Shown: positions 43,255 to 51,176 of the stretch, piece after piece
Layout: the number at the start of each line of letters is the position of its first letter
Numbering within the stretch: the stretch's first letter is position 1
Assembly (NCBI RefSeq): GCF_001425355.1
Contig: NZ_LMQN01000016.1
Location: 208,361 to 272,360, forward strand
Length of the DNA stretch: 64,000 nt
Origin: Chryseobacterium sp. Leaf405
Lineage (GTDB): Bacteria > Bacteroidota > Bacteroidia > Flavobacteriales > Weeksellaceae
Direction of reading: 5' to 3'
Program-made: the position numbers and the translations under genes
The notes under the pieces: generated by a model
What the model was told of the DNA's origin: nothing
Database searches by the model: none
Seen by the model: the letters and a program-made list of their open reading frames with translations, nothing else

Positions 43255-43923
43255 TTAGTTATTTCCGAATTTAAATCCTACTCCCACTTGCGCAAAGCTG
43301 TTGGTAATTTTACCACCGCTGTTATCGTTTGATAGGTTTGAAACTCCTAAACTGTATCTTGCATCAAAGAATAATCCGTTTTCCAACATATATTCAACTC
43401 CTACAAACGGAGCAAGATTCAACTTTTTGATATCTTTTTTAATATCTACTTCTCCTTCACCGTTATCATCTTCAATATCTATAGAAATAAAATCTGAACC
43501 AATTACAGTTTTTTGTTTTGCTGTAAGGATAATTCCGAAGTTAGCACCTGCAGCAACTGATAAACCTTCAGTAATGAAATATTTTGCAGAAACCGGAACC
43601 AACAATGTTCCGAAAGTTACTTTTGTCTGTTCACCGAAAAACATTCCTCCAGCGTTTACTCCATCGATCTTTTCTTTACCTCCAAGCTGAGAGTACAAAA
43701 CTTCTGCCTGAAAACCGAATTTATCACTGATTTTGTATTCTGCCATACCTCCAACATAGAAAGTATACTTAGGATCCATACTTCTTTTTCCTAAGTCATC
43801 CTGATTTTCGTCAATTTTAAGTGTAGACATTGCAAAACCTGCTTTCGGTCCGAATCTGAATTCCTGAGCATTTACACTCATTCCCATCACAGCTATTGCA
43901 GCAGCGAATAATAATTTTTTCAT
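43255..43923 (-). CDS. Outer-membrane beta-barrel protein, porin-like (tandem barrel 4)
   Basis: The 222-residue protein starts with a signal peptide (MKKLLFAAAIAVMGMSVNAQ) and is of the PorT/OmpA-like beta-barrel type with RFGPKAGFAMSTLKI, KFGFQAEVLYSQLGG and the tail SFAQVGVGFKFGNN. An acidic loop DISIDIEDDNGEGEVDIKKD-like segment (about 150-165) may face outward. Its promoter (43956-43983) has both -33 and -7 boxes. Function unknown; it is most like the common Bacteroidetes porin-family proteins. Confidence 0.72.
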   Translation of the reverse strand: MKKLLFAAAIAVMGMSVNAQEFRFGPKAGFAMSTLKIDENQDDLGKRSMDPKYTFYVGGMAEYKISDKFGFQAEVLYSQLGGKEKIDGVNAGGMFFGEQTKVTFGTLLVPVSAKYFITEGLSVAAGANFGIILTAKQKTVIGSDFISIDIEDDNGEGEVDIKKDIKKLNLAPFVGVEYMLENGLFFDARYSLGVSNLSNDNSGGKITNSFAQVGVGFKFGNN

Positions 43924-43955
43924 TGTTAAAAAGTTTTTTTTTAATTAATTCGGGG

Positions 43956-43983
43956 CAAAAATAGTATTTTTTTTCAAATACAA
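43956..43983 (-). promoter_or_regulatory. Promoter of tandem barrel 4
   Basis: TTG at 43981-43983 (minus), 17-base spacer, TATTTTTG at 43956-43963. Confidence 0.6.
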
Positions 43984-44010
43984 AAGTTTTAGGTCGTATT
44001 TCACAAAAAT

Positions 44011-44046
44011 AAAAGGGCAGAACAATTGTTATTGTTCTGCCCTTTT
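44011..44046 (-). terminator. Terminator of phoH
   Basis: 16-bp perfect stem AAAAGGGCAGAACAAT/ATTGTTCTGCCCTTTT with 4-base loop, about 20 bp past the stop. Confidence 0.8.
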
Positions 44047-44065
44047 ATTGATTTTATATGATTAA

Positions 44066-45025
44066 TTAATCGTTTCTCTGTCTTTTATCTTCGTCGTTGT
44101 AAGCCAGAATAATTTTTCTAACAACAGGGTGCCTTACAACATCTTCTTCTGTAAGGTGTACAAAACCTATTTCTTTCACATTCCCTAAAATTCTCATGGC
44201 TTCTTTTAATCCAGATTGTTGTTTCGGCGGCAAATCTACCTGGGTAGGATCTCCTGTGATGATAAATTTCGCATTCATCCCCATTCTGGTTAAAAACATT
44301 TTCATTTGGGAATGTGTTGTGTTTTGCGCTTCATCCAAAATAACAAAAGCATCATCCAGCGTTCTTCCTCTCATAAATGCTAATGGAGCTACTTCAATTA
44401 CTTTTTTCTCGATAAAACCTTCCAGTTTTTCATGCGGAATCATATCTCGAAGCGCATCATATAAAGGCTGCAAATAAGGATCAAGCTTTTCTTTTAAATC
44501 ACCAGGTAAGAATCCCAGACTCTCTCCTGCTTCTACGGCCGGTCTTGTTAAGACAATTCTTTTAACTTCTTTATTTTTTAAAGCTCTTGCCGCCAAAGCC
44601 ACACTGGTGTAAGTCTTCCCTGTTCCGGCTGGCCCTATGGCAAAAACCATATCTTTTTTCTCAGTTTCCTTTACCAGTTTTTTAAGATTAGTGGTTTTAG
44701 CTTTAATTATTTTTCCGTTGACACCTTTTACAATGATGTCCTGATCAAAAACAAGTTGCTTTTCGGTTTCATCTTTTATGTTAAGAAGATTTTCAACGTC
44801 TTTTAGACTTATAGAATTGTTTTTTGAAATAAAATTGACAATATCATCAAGCTTTGTCTTAAATACATCTAAAGCTTCCTGATTTCCCATCGCAAAAATA
44901 TAGTGATCTCTCCCTGTAATTTTCAGTGTCGGAAAAGTTGATTTTATTAAATTGAAATATTGGTTATTAACTCCATAGAAGATTTTTGAATCGATCTCTT
45001 CCAAATCATATGTTAATTCAAACAT
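44066..45025 (-). CDS. phoH: PhoH-family ATPase
   Basis: The 319-residue protein has an N-terminal KH-like/YlaK-type domain (about 1-110) and a P-loop ATPase domain with Walker A GPAGTGKTY (131-139) and DEAQNTTHSQMKMFLTRMG containing Walker B. C-terminal VRHPVVRKIILAYN. PhoH proteins are RNA-linked ATPases or helicases, induced by phosphate starvation in E. coli, but in most bacteria their role is unclear. It is divergent from the SAM hydroxide adenosyltransferase gene and has a perfect terminator. Confidence 0.9.
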   Translation of the reverse strand: MFELTYDLEEIDSKIFYGVNNQYFNLIKSTFPTLKITGRDHYIFAMGNQEALDVFKTKLDDIVNFISKNNSISLKDVENLLNIKDETEKQLVFDQDIIVKGVNGKIIKAKTTNLKKLVKETEKKDMVFAIGPAGTGKTYTSVALAARALKNKEVKRIVLTRPAVEAGESLGFLPGDLKEKLDPYLQPLYDALRDMIPHEKLEGFIEKKVIEVAPLAFMRGRTLDDAFVILDEAQNTTHSQMKMFLTRMGMNAKFIITGDPTQVDLPPKQQSGLKEAMRILGNVKEIGFVHLTEEDVVRHPVVRKIILAYNDEDKRQRND

Positions 45026-45121
45026 GCAGTATTTTTATTTTAGAATTTAAATTTAAACTTTTTTTTGAAATTTATATCAAATTCTTTTCCATAATATCTC
45101 GGGCTTTCTTTTTATTTTAGA

Positions 45122-45129
45122 TAAATTTG
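45122..45129 (+). promoter_or_regulatory. -7 box TAAATTTG that decides the SAM hydroxide adenosyltransferase start
   Basis: Exact TAnnTTTG match. It overlaps a TTG in frame at 45127, so the ATG at 45157 is the real start. Confidence 0.5.
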
Positions 45130-45156
45130 CAATATTCGATTATTTCACAAACTACA

Positions 45157-45984
45157 ATGTCAATTATTACCCTTACTTCAGATTTCGGAAATTTGGATTA
45201 CAGAGTTGCCGCTTTGAAAGGCAGTATTCTGTCTCTAAATCAAGAGGTTAATATTGTTGATATTACTCACGATATTCAGGCTTTCAACCTTATACAGACC
45301 TCATATATTGTAAGAAACGCTTACAAACATTTTCCGAAAGGCACTATTCACATTCTTTCCGTTGATAGTTTTCAGCATAAATCACGGAAAAATATTTTAT
45401 ATAAATCAGCCGGACATTATTTTATTTCGGCGGATAACGGGCTTCTAAGTTTAATTTTCTTTGATATTAAACCTGAAGCGATTTATGAAATCACATTAAA
45501 TAACAGATTCGACGACATTGTCAATTTCACTTCAACAGACGTTTTTGTTCCTGCAGCTGTGCATTTGGCAAATGGCGGACTTCCTGAAGTTATTGGGCGA
45601 AAAATAGATTCTGCAAAACAGCTTTTATTCCCAAAACCTGTCTTTAATGAGTCTGAAAAAATCATTATTGGGGAAGTTAACTATATTGATAATTTCGGAA
45701 ATATAATTTCAAATATCAACAAAGATTTTTTTGAAACAATTAGCAAAGGATACGAAAATTTCACCATAAAATTCAGAAATCTGGCTCTTTCAAAAGTATT
45801 TTCAAGTCATACGGAAGTAGTTTCCGACTGGGAAAGAGAGACCGAATTTCATGGTCAGTCTGCGGCAATATTCAATGACAGTCAGCTTTTGGAGTTAACG
45901 ATATACAAAGGAAGCAAAAAGAACGGTGCCAAAAGTTTATTCGGAATGAATGTAGGAGAAAATATTTACATTGAATTTTCCTAA
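45157..45984 (+). CDS. S-adenosyl-L-methionine hydroxide adenosyltransferase family protein (DUF62)
   Basis: 275 residues from this start. ITLTSDFGNLDYRVAALKG is the family N-terminal motif, with SDFG and the Asp binding the adenosyl moiety; VDSFQHKSRKNILY and YFISADNGLLSL are the typical second and third motifs, and the C-terminal domain contains IDNFGNIISNI. Relatives hydrolyse SAM to adenosine and methionine, or are homologues of fluorinase. Its physiological role is not established. An in-frame TTG at 45127 lies in the promoter box and was rejected. Confidence 0.85.
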   Translation: MSIITLTSDFGNLDYRVAALKGSILSLNQEVNIVDITHDIQAFNLIQTSYIVRNAYKHFPKGTIHILSVDSFQHKSRKNILYKSAGHYFISADNGLLSLIFFDIKPEAIYEITLNNRFDDIVNFTSTDVFVPAAVHLANGGLPEVIGRKIDSAKQLLFPKPVFNESEKIIIGEVNYIDNFGNIISNINKDFFETISKGYENFTIKFRNLALSKVFSSHTEVVSDWERETEFHGQSAAIFNDSQLLELTIYKGSKKNGAKSLFGMNVGENIYIEFS

Positions 45985-46019
45985 AATTTAATATTTCATA
46001 AAAAAATCGATTTTTTTTA

Positions 46020-46027
46020 TATATTTG
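46020..46027 (+). promoter_or_regulatory. -7 box TATATTTG of the stand-alone E2 gene
   Basis: TAnnTTTG match 20 bases before the ATG. Confidence 0.5.
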
Positions 46028-46047
46028 TCAAAATCTAAAAATTAAAA

Positions 46048-47358
46048 ATGGCAGAATACAAATTATTGCTTCCTTCCATGGGAGAAGGTGTTATGGAAGC
46101 GACAATTATCACTTGGTTGTTCAACGAAGGCGATAATGTAAAGGAGGATGATTCCGTAGTAGAAATTGCAACTGACAAGGTAGATTCAGACGTTCCGACA
46201 CCGGCTTCGGGGAAAATTGTAAAGATTTTGAAACAAAAGGACGAAGTTGCAAAAGTAGGTGAAGCCATTGCCATTTTAGAAATTGAAGGTGAAGGTGGAA
46301 ACACAGTTTCAGAAGAAGTAAAGACTGAAACTCCTGTTTCAACTCCGGATGCTGAAACATTAAAAACGATTGAAGAGCCATTACAGACTACTGCTTCAAC
46401 AGAGTTTTCGGGAGATATTTACCTTTCTCCGCTTGTAAAATCAATCGCACAACAAGAAAATATTTCTGAAACTGAACTTAAATCTATTAAAGGAAGCGGT
46501 TTAGAAGGAAGAATTACCAAAGAAGATATTTTAGCTTACGTAAGTAACAGAGGAAATCAGCCTGTACAGAAAGCTGCTCCGGTACAGGTAGCTTCTACTC
46601 CACAACCGGTTGCGACTTCAGCTCCGGCTTCTACCATTTCTGTTGCAGCAGGTGACGAAATCATTCCAATGGACAGAATGAGAAAGATCATTGCTGAAAA
46701 TATGGTGAAAGCAAAACAAATTGCTCCGCACGTGACTTCTTTCATTGAAACCGACGTTACTAACGTTGTAAAATGGAGAGCTAAAAACAAAGATATGTTC
46801 GAAAAACGTGAAGGTGAAAAATTAACTTTCATGCCAATTTTTGTAAAAGCAATTGTAAAAGCAATTCAGGATTTCCCTATGATCAATGTTTCTATTAACG
46901 GAGATAATATCATTAAAAAGAAAAATATTAATATCGGTATGGCAACTGCTTTACCAGACGGAAATCTTATTGTTCCCGTTATTAAAAATGCTGACCAATT
47001 ATCACTCTCAGGGTTGGCAAAAGCAATTAACGATTTAGCCTACAGAGCAAGAAACAAAAAATTAAGACCAGAAGACACTCAAGGTGCAACTTATACGATT
47101 TCTAACGTAGGAAGCTTCGGAAACCTTATGGGAACGCCAATTATTCCTCAGCCTCAGGTTGCTATTATGGCAATTGGAGCTATTGTTAAAAAACCGGCAG
47201 TTCTTGAAACTAAAGACGGTGATGTAATTGCAATCCGTCAGTTGATGTTTATGTCTCACTCTTACGATCACAGAGTTGTAGACGGATCTTTAGGTGGAAT
47301 GATGCTGAAGCACGTTCATGATTACCTTCAAAACTGGGATCTGAATACAGAAATATAA
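46048..47358 (+). CDS. 2-oxo acid dehydrogenase E2 (dihydrolipoyl acyltransferase)
   Basis: The 436-residue protein has one lipoyl domain with Lys44 in EIATDKVDSD, an Ala/Pro/Thr linker, an E3-binding domain (about 125-165: LSPLVKSIAQQENISETELKSIKGSGLEGRI), and a catalytic domain with SHSYDHRVVDGSLGG (about 409-423), where His and Asp are catalytic. The MAEYKLLLPSMGEGVMEAT start fits branched-chain 2-oxo acid or similar complexes rather than pyruvate. No E1 or E3 gene lies near it, so the complex must be assembled from products of genes elsewhere. Confidence 0.88.
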   Translation: MAEYKLLLPSMGEGVMEATIITWLFNEGDNVKEDDSVVEIATDKVDSDVPTPASGKIVKILKQKDEVAKVGEAIAILEIEGEGGNTVSEEVKTETPVSTPDAETLKTIEEPLQTTASTEFSGDIYLSPLVKSIAQQENISETELKSIKGSGLEGRITKEDILAYVSNRGNQPVQKAAPVQVASTPQPVATSAPASTISVAAGDEIIPMDRMRKIIAENMVKAKQIAPHVTSFIETDVTNVVKWRAKNKDMFEKREGEKLTFMPIFVKAIVKAIQDFPMINVSINGDNIIKKKNINIGMATALPDGNLIVPVIKNADQLSLSGLAKAINDLAYRARNKKLRPEDTQGATYTISNVGSFGNLMGTPIIPQPQVAIMAIGAIVKKPAVLETKDGDVIAIRQLMFMSHSYDHRVVDGSLGGMMLKHVHDYLQNWDLNTEI

Positions 47359-47403
47359 GTAATGAATAATCGGCAAGAGTAATTTTGTCGTTTCAAAATA
47401 GAA

Positions 47404-47424
47404 GCCTTCGATTTTTCGGAGGTT
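47404..47424 (+). terminator. Terminator of the stand-alone E2 gene
   Basis: Short GCCTTCG/CGGAGGT-type stem with a T run on the plus strand, about 45 bp past the stop. Confidence 0.55.
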
Positions 47425-47523
47425 TTTTATTAAATATATAATATGATTAAAATTTCTTTGTAAAGAAAAATAAAAAAGCGAATTATTATTACCGTTATTA
47501 TCATTAAAATAATAGCTTACATA

Positions 47524-47554
47524 TTGTATATTCTAAATATATTCACTATTTTTG
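47524..47554 (+). promoter_or_regulatory. Promoter of rpsF-rpsR-rplI
   Basis: TTG at 47524-47526, 20-base spacer and TATTTTTG at 47547-47554, giving a leader of about 30 bases. It is one of the best complete matches in the window. Confidence 0.7.
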
Positions 47555-47588
47555 CACCTCGAAATAATTAACAAATTCATTTAACATT

Positions 47589-47930
47589 ATGAACAATTAC
47601 GAAACTGTTTTCATTTTAACTCCCGTTCTATCTGAAGCTCAGGTGGAGGAAGCAGTGAACAAATTTGTAGATCTTTTGAAAGAAAAGAACTGCGAGATCG
47701 TTGCCAAAGAAAATTGGGGACTAAAAAAATTAGCTTATCCTATTCAATTGAAAAAGAATGGATTTTACACTTTAATTGAGTTTAAAGGTGAAGGTACTGT
47801 AGTTGCTGATCTAGAATTAGCATTCAAACGTGACGAGAGAGTAATCCGTTACCTTACTACAAAACTAGACAAGCATGCTATCGAGTACGCTATCACTAGA
47901 AGAACTAAAGTAAAAACAGCTAAGGCTTAA
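47589..47930 (+). CDS. rpsF: 30S ribosomal protein bS6
   Basis: The 113-residue protein is bS6: [21 protein letters not shown] at the start, [17 protein letters not shown] (about 45-61) and the [15 protein letters not shown] segment. It binds 16S rRNA together with bS18, encoded next. First gene of the rpsF-rpsR-rplI cluster, with a promoter carrying both boxes. Confidence 0.97.
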   Translation: MNNYETVFILTPVLSEAQVEEAVNKFVDLLKEKNCEIVAKENWGLKKLAYPIQLKKNGFYTLIEFKGEGTVVADLELAFKRDERVIRYLTTKLDKHAIEYAITRRTKVKTAKA

Positions 47931-47960
47931 TTATTAACCCAAAATTAAAAAAGACAAGAC

Positions 47961-48263
47961 ATGGCAATAGATGATATGGCTAAACAAGCCTCAGCTGGAG
48001 GAGAATCTGAAGTAAAATTCCTTACTCCGCTTGATATTAATACAAAAACTGATAAAAAGTACTGTAGATTCAAAAAATTCGGAATTAAGCACGTTGACTA
48101 CAAAGATGCTGATTTCTTATTACAGTTCGTAAACGAGCAAGGTAAAATTTTACCAAGAAGATATACTGGAACTTCTTTGAAATACCAAAGAAAAGTTTCT
48201 GCTGCTATCAAAAGAGCAAGACACCTTGCTTTGATGCCTTACGTAGCTGACTTGTTGAAATAA
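47961..48263 (+). CDS. rpsR: 30S ribosomal protein bS18
   Basis: The 100-residue protein contains [61 protein letters not shown], the standard bS18 core. The N-terminal 25 residues are a flavobacterial extension. It pairs with bS6 on the 30S platform. It follows rpsF after 30 bp. A hairpin and an inverted repeat lie in the 117 bp before rplI. Confidence 0.96.
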   Translation: MAIDDMAKQASAGGESEVKFLTPLDINTKTDKKYCRFKKFGIKHVDYKDADFLLQFVNEQGKILPRRYTGTSLKYQRKVSAAIKRARHLALMPYVADLLK

Positions 48264-48282
48264 GCCAACAAAAAAAATAAAT

Positions 48283-48310
48283 AAAAGAAGAGAGCTTGCT
48301 TTCTTCTTTT
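48283..48310 (+). terminator. Possible attenuator between rpsR and rplI
   Basis: Nearly full pairing of AAAAGAAGAGAGC with GCTTTCTTCTTTT around a 2-base TT loop, followed by a T-rich stretch. It could stop part of the transcripts before rplI. Confidence 0.5.
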
Positions 48311-48341
48311 GTTGCTGAATAAATAATTTTAATTCTAACTT

Positions 48342-48362
48342 GATTTTAGACATTCTAAAATC
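48342..48362 (+). promoter_or_regulatory. Inverted repeat in the rplI leader
   Basis: 9-bp perfect arms GATTTTAGA/TCTAAAATC around CAT, ending 18 bp before the rplI ATG and just ahead of its AAAGGA ribosome-binding site. A hairpin here could control rplI translation. Confidence 0.45.
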
Positions 48363-48380
48363 TAAAAAAGGACAACAACA

Positions 48381-48899
48381 ATGGACATTATTCTAAAAAA
48401 AGACGTAGAAAACTTAGGTCTTGAATTCGATACAGTAAGCGTAAAGCCTGGTTATGCAAGAAACTTCTTGTTACCTCAAGGTATCGCTCTTTTAGCTACA
48501 CCTAAAAACAAAGCAGCTCTAGAAGCTACCTTGGAAGCTAGAAAAGAAGAAGAAGCTAAATTAATCGCTACAGCAAACGGTGTAGTAGATCAATTGAAGA
48601 AAACTTCTATCACAATTCCTGCAAAAGTAGGTTCTGGTGACAAATTATTCGGATCTATCAACAATGCAGATCTTTCTGCTGCTCTTGCTAAAGCTGGAGT
48701 TTCTGTTGATAAGAAATATATCAAAATTCCAGGGAACACTATTAAGAGAACTGGTAAAGTAACTGCAAACATCAGATTACACAGAAACGTTGAATACAAC
48801 TTCGAATTCGATATCGTATCTGACGCACCGGTAGAAGCTCCTAAACCAGCTGCTCCTAAAAAAGTTGCTGTAGAAGAAACTCCTTCTGAAGAAGCTTAA
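48381..48899 (+). CDS. rplI: 50S ribosomal protein bL9
   Basis: The 172-residue bL9 has MDIILKKDVENLGLEFDTVSVKPGYARNFLLPQGIA at the start, the rRNA-binding N-domain, a long helix (about 50-75), and a C-domain to about 147. The extra Ala/Pro/Glu tail (about 150-172: [22 protein letters not shown]) is beyond the usual length. Translation may be regulated by the inverted repeat in its leader. It is the last gene of the cluster, followed by a terminator. Confidence 0.96.
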   Translation: MDIILKKDVENLGLEFDTVSVKPGYARNFLLPQGIALLATPKNKAALEATLEARKEEEAKLIATANGVVDQLKKTSITIPAKVGSGDKLFGSINNADLSAALAKAGVSVDKKYIKIPGNTIKRTGKVTANIRLHRNVEYNFEFDIVSDAPVEAPKPAAPKKVAVEETPSEEA

Positions 48900-48926
48900 G
48901 ATTACGAGATTTTTCTCTAACTATAT

Positions 48927-48952
48927 AAACCCACTTCAATTGAAGTGGGTTT
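48927..48952 (+). terminator. Terminator of rplI
   Basis: 13-bp perfect stem AAACCCACTTCAA/TTGAAGTGGGTTT followed by TTTC on the plus strand, about 30 bp past the stop. Confidence 0.85.
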
Positions 48953-49128
48953 TCTTTTATCACTCTCCTTGACTTTCTCTAAACTAATTAGATTCGATTT
49001 AATACGTCTAATCTTTACCCACTAAACGGAAAATAATATTCATTATCCTTTTTCAGATAAAGATTCCCATTATAAATATTTTAGAGTTTTTAGGCAAAAA
49101 ATTTGCTATAATTCCTGAAATTTGATTT

Positions 49129-50490
49129 ATGAAAATTCAGGAAATCGTATCAAAACAAAAAGACTTTTTTAAAACACAGCAAACGAAAAATATTAAATTT
49201 CGAAAAATGTATCTTGAGAAACTTAGGGACCTGATTATAGAAAATGAAAATCTTTTATATGAGGCAATTCAGAAAGATTTTGGAAAGTCTAAATTTGATA
49301 CTTTTACTACCGAAATTTCTTTTGTTTTAAATGATATTAAATATTACCTTAAAAATTTAAAATCCCTTTCAAAGCCTAAAAAAGTAAATACAAATCTTGT
49401 TAATCAAATCGGAACAAGCAGAATTCATCAGGAACCATTAGGAAATATTCTCGTCATCGGGGCATGGAATTATCCTTATCAATTATCACTTTCTCCTATT
49501 GTCGCAGCATTGGCAGCGGGCAACTGCTGTGTTTTAAAGCCCAGTGAAATTGCAGAAAATACAATGAAGATCATGGTGAAAATTATTAATGAAAATTTTC
49601 CACCGGAATATGTCTATGCTTACGAAGGCGGCATTGAAGAAACGACAGAACTTTTAAAATTAAAATTTGACAAAATATTTTTCACCGGAAGTACAAAAGT
49701 GGGAAAAATTGTTTATAAAGCTGCCGCAGAAAATTTAACATCTGTAACGTTGGAATTAGGTGGAAAATCCCCTGCAATTATTACCAAAGAAGCCAATCTT
49801 GAAGTCGCAGCCAAAAGAATTGTTTGGGGGAAATTTTTAAATGCCGGACAAACCTGTGTCGCTCCGGATTATTTATTGGTTGAAGAATCAATTCAGGAGC
49901 AGTTTTTAGAAATGCTTAGAAAATATATTCAGGAGTTTAACTATACATCGGATTCTGATTATTACACAAGAATTATTAATCAAAAGAATTTTGAACGATT
50001 GATAAAATTAATTAATAAAGATAAAATTTACTTTGGAGGAACTTCGGATAATGAAAAATTGTACATTGAACCAACGATTTTAACGAATATTAATTGGGAT
50101 GATGAAGTTATGCAGGAAGAAATTTTCGGTCCGATTTTACCCATTATTTCATTTACAAATTTTAATATTATTTTAAACGAAATTTTAGAACACGAAAAAC
50201 CTTTAGCCGCTTATTTATTCACAAATAATTCTGAAGAAAAAGAAAACTTTACTCAAAAATTATCTTTTGGAGGAGGATGCATTAATGATGTAGTTATGCA
50301 TTTAGGAAATGATAATCTGCCTTTCGGCGGCGTGGGAAACTCCGGAATCGGCAATTACCATGGTAAGTTCGGTTTTGAGACTTTTTCACACCAAAAAGCC
50401 GTTCTAGAAAGAACAACATGGGGAGAACCGAATATTAAATATCCTCCCTATTCAGATAAAAAATTAAATTGGATTAAAAAATTTCTTTAG
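49129..50490 (+). CDS. Aldehyde dehydrogenase family protein
   Basis: This 453-residue protein is of the class 3-like (ALDH3/fatty aldehyde) branch. Catalytic Cys243 lies in NAGQTCVAPDY, Glu209 in LELGGKSP and the NAD-binding GNCCVLKPSE and FFTGSTKVGK motifs are clear. It oxidises an aldehyde to the acid with NAD(P)+; the substrate is not fixed, but ALDH3 members often act on medium or long-chain aldehydes. Single gene with a terminator shared with the converging thioredoxin-like gene. Confidence 0.9.
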   Translation: MKIQEIVSKQKDFFKTQQTKNIKFRKMYLEKLRDLIIENENLLYEAIQKDFGKSKFDTFTTEISFVLNDIKYYLKNLKSLSKPKKVNTNLVNQIGTSRIHQEPLGNILVIGAWNYPYQLSLSPIVAALAAGNCCVLKPSEIAENTMKIMVKIINENFPPEYVYAYEGGIEETTELLKLKFDKIFFTGSTKVGKIVYKAAAENLTSVTLELGGKSPAIITKEANLEVAAKRIVWGKFLNAGQTCVAPDYLLVEESIQEQFLEMLRKYIQEFNYTSDSDYYTRIINQKNFERLIKLINKDKIYFGGTSDNEKLYIEPTILTNINWDDEVMQEEIFGPILPIISFTNFNIILNEILEHEKPLAAYLFTNNSEEKENFTQKLSFGGGCINDVVMHLGNDNLPFGGVGNSGIGNYHGKFGFETFSHQKAVLERTTWGEPNIKYPPYSDKKLNWIKKFL

Positions 50491-50499
50491 AAAACAAAA

Positions 50500-50522
50500 A
50501 AAACCGGAAAATTTCCGGTTTT
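50500..50522. terminator. Bidirectional terminator between ALDH and the thioredoxin-like gene
   Basis: 11-bp perfect stem AAAACCGGAAA/TTTCCGGTTTT with a one-base centre and T/A tracts on both sides. Confidence 0.85.
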
Positions 50523-50527
50523 TTATT

Positions 50528-51097
50528 TTAAGATTTTGGAGCCCATTGCTTGAAAAACTCTTTTACTTTTTCAAGGCTGTAGCCTTTTCCTTCTTCCAAA
50601 ACTTCACTATTCTGAACATGGATCATTTTTCCGTTTTTATCTAAAACAATAAAAACCGGATATCCAAATTTCTTTCCCGGATCCCCGTATTTAGCAAATA
50701 CTTCTTTATTCTCGTTTTCAGGAGAAAAATTTAAATGATAATATTCGTAGTTTTTATCTACAATAGATTTCAATTCTGGAGTTGTCTGTACGTATTGATT
50801 AAAACGAAGACACCAAATACACCAGTTCCCACCCGCCTGAATCATAATATTTTTCTTCTCCTTTTTTGCTTTCGCAATCAAATTCTGGATATCTTTTTCC
50901 GCATCGGCTTTCGGATCGTAAGGCTTAGGAAACTTTGCTTTCTCTTCTGCTGATTTTTTCTTGGCATCCAATTCTGCATGATCTGCTTTTACCAATAAGG
51001 CTTTGTCAGTATCTTTTGCTTCGGGTTTATCTTTCAACTCCTGAGAAAAAGCTAAAAAACTTAAACCCAAAAATGCTAGTAACGATAATTTTTTCAT
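50528..51097 (-). CDS. Secreted thioredoxin-like protein
   Basis: The 189-residue protein has a signal peptide (1-18, ending FSQ) and a highly charged helical linker (residues 20-85, Lys/Glu/Asp-rich). A thioredoxin domain follows with redox motif WCIWC (Cys93, Cys96) in GGNWCIWCLRFN and a cis-Pro in KFGYPVFIVLDKNG. It likely acts in the periplasm as a thiol oxidoreductase or DUF255-like protein; its partner is unknown. Promoter at 51132-51139, converging with ALDH. Confidence 0.8.
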   Translation of the reverse strand: MKKLSLLAFLGLSFLAFSQELKDKPEAKDTDKALLVKADHAELDAKKKSAEEKAKFPKPYDPKADAEKDIQNLIAKAKKEKKNIMIQAGGNWCIWCLRFNQYVQTTPELKSIVDKNYEYYHLNFSPENENKEVFAKYGDPGKKFGYPVFIVLDKNGKMIHVQNSEVLEEGKGYSLEKVKEFFKQWAPKS

Positions 51098-51131
51098 AAC
51101 ATAAAAATAAAAAAATAATAGTTATTATCAT

Positions 51132-51139
51132 CAAAAATA
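51132..51139 (-). promoter_or_regulatory. -7 box TATTTTTG of the thioredoxin-like gene
   Basis: TAnnTTTG match about 35 bases upstream of the start codon. Confidence 0.45.
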
Positions 51140-51160
51140 GAACCATAATTTTATTATCCG

Positions 51161-51168
51161 TAAATTTG
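51161..51168 (+). promoter_or_regulatory. -7 box TAAATTTG directly before the lipid A acyltransferase start
   Basis: TAnnTTTG match with 8 bases between its G and the ATG, giving a leader of only a few bases. No TTG at the -33 distance. Confidence 0.5.
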
Positions 51169-51176
51169 CCTGTTTT

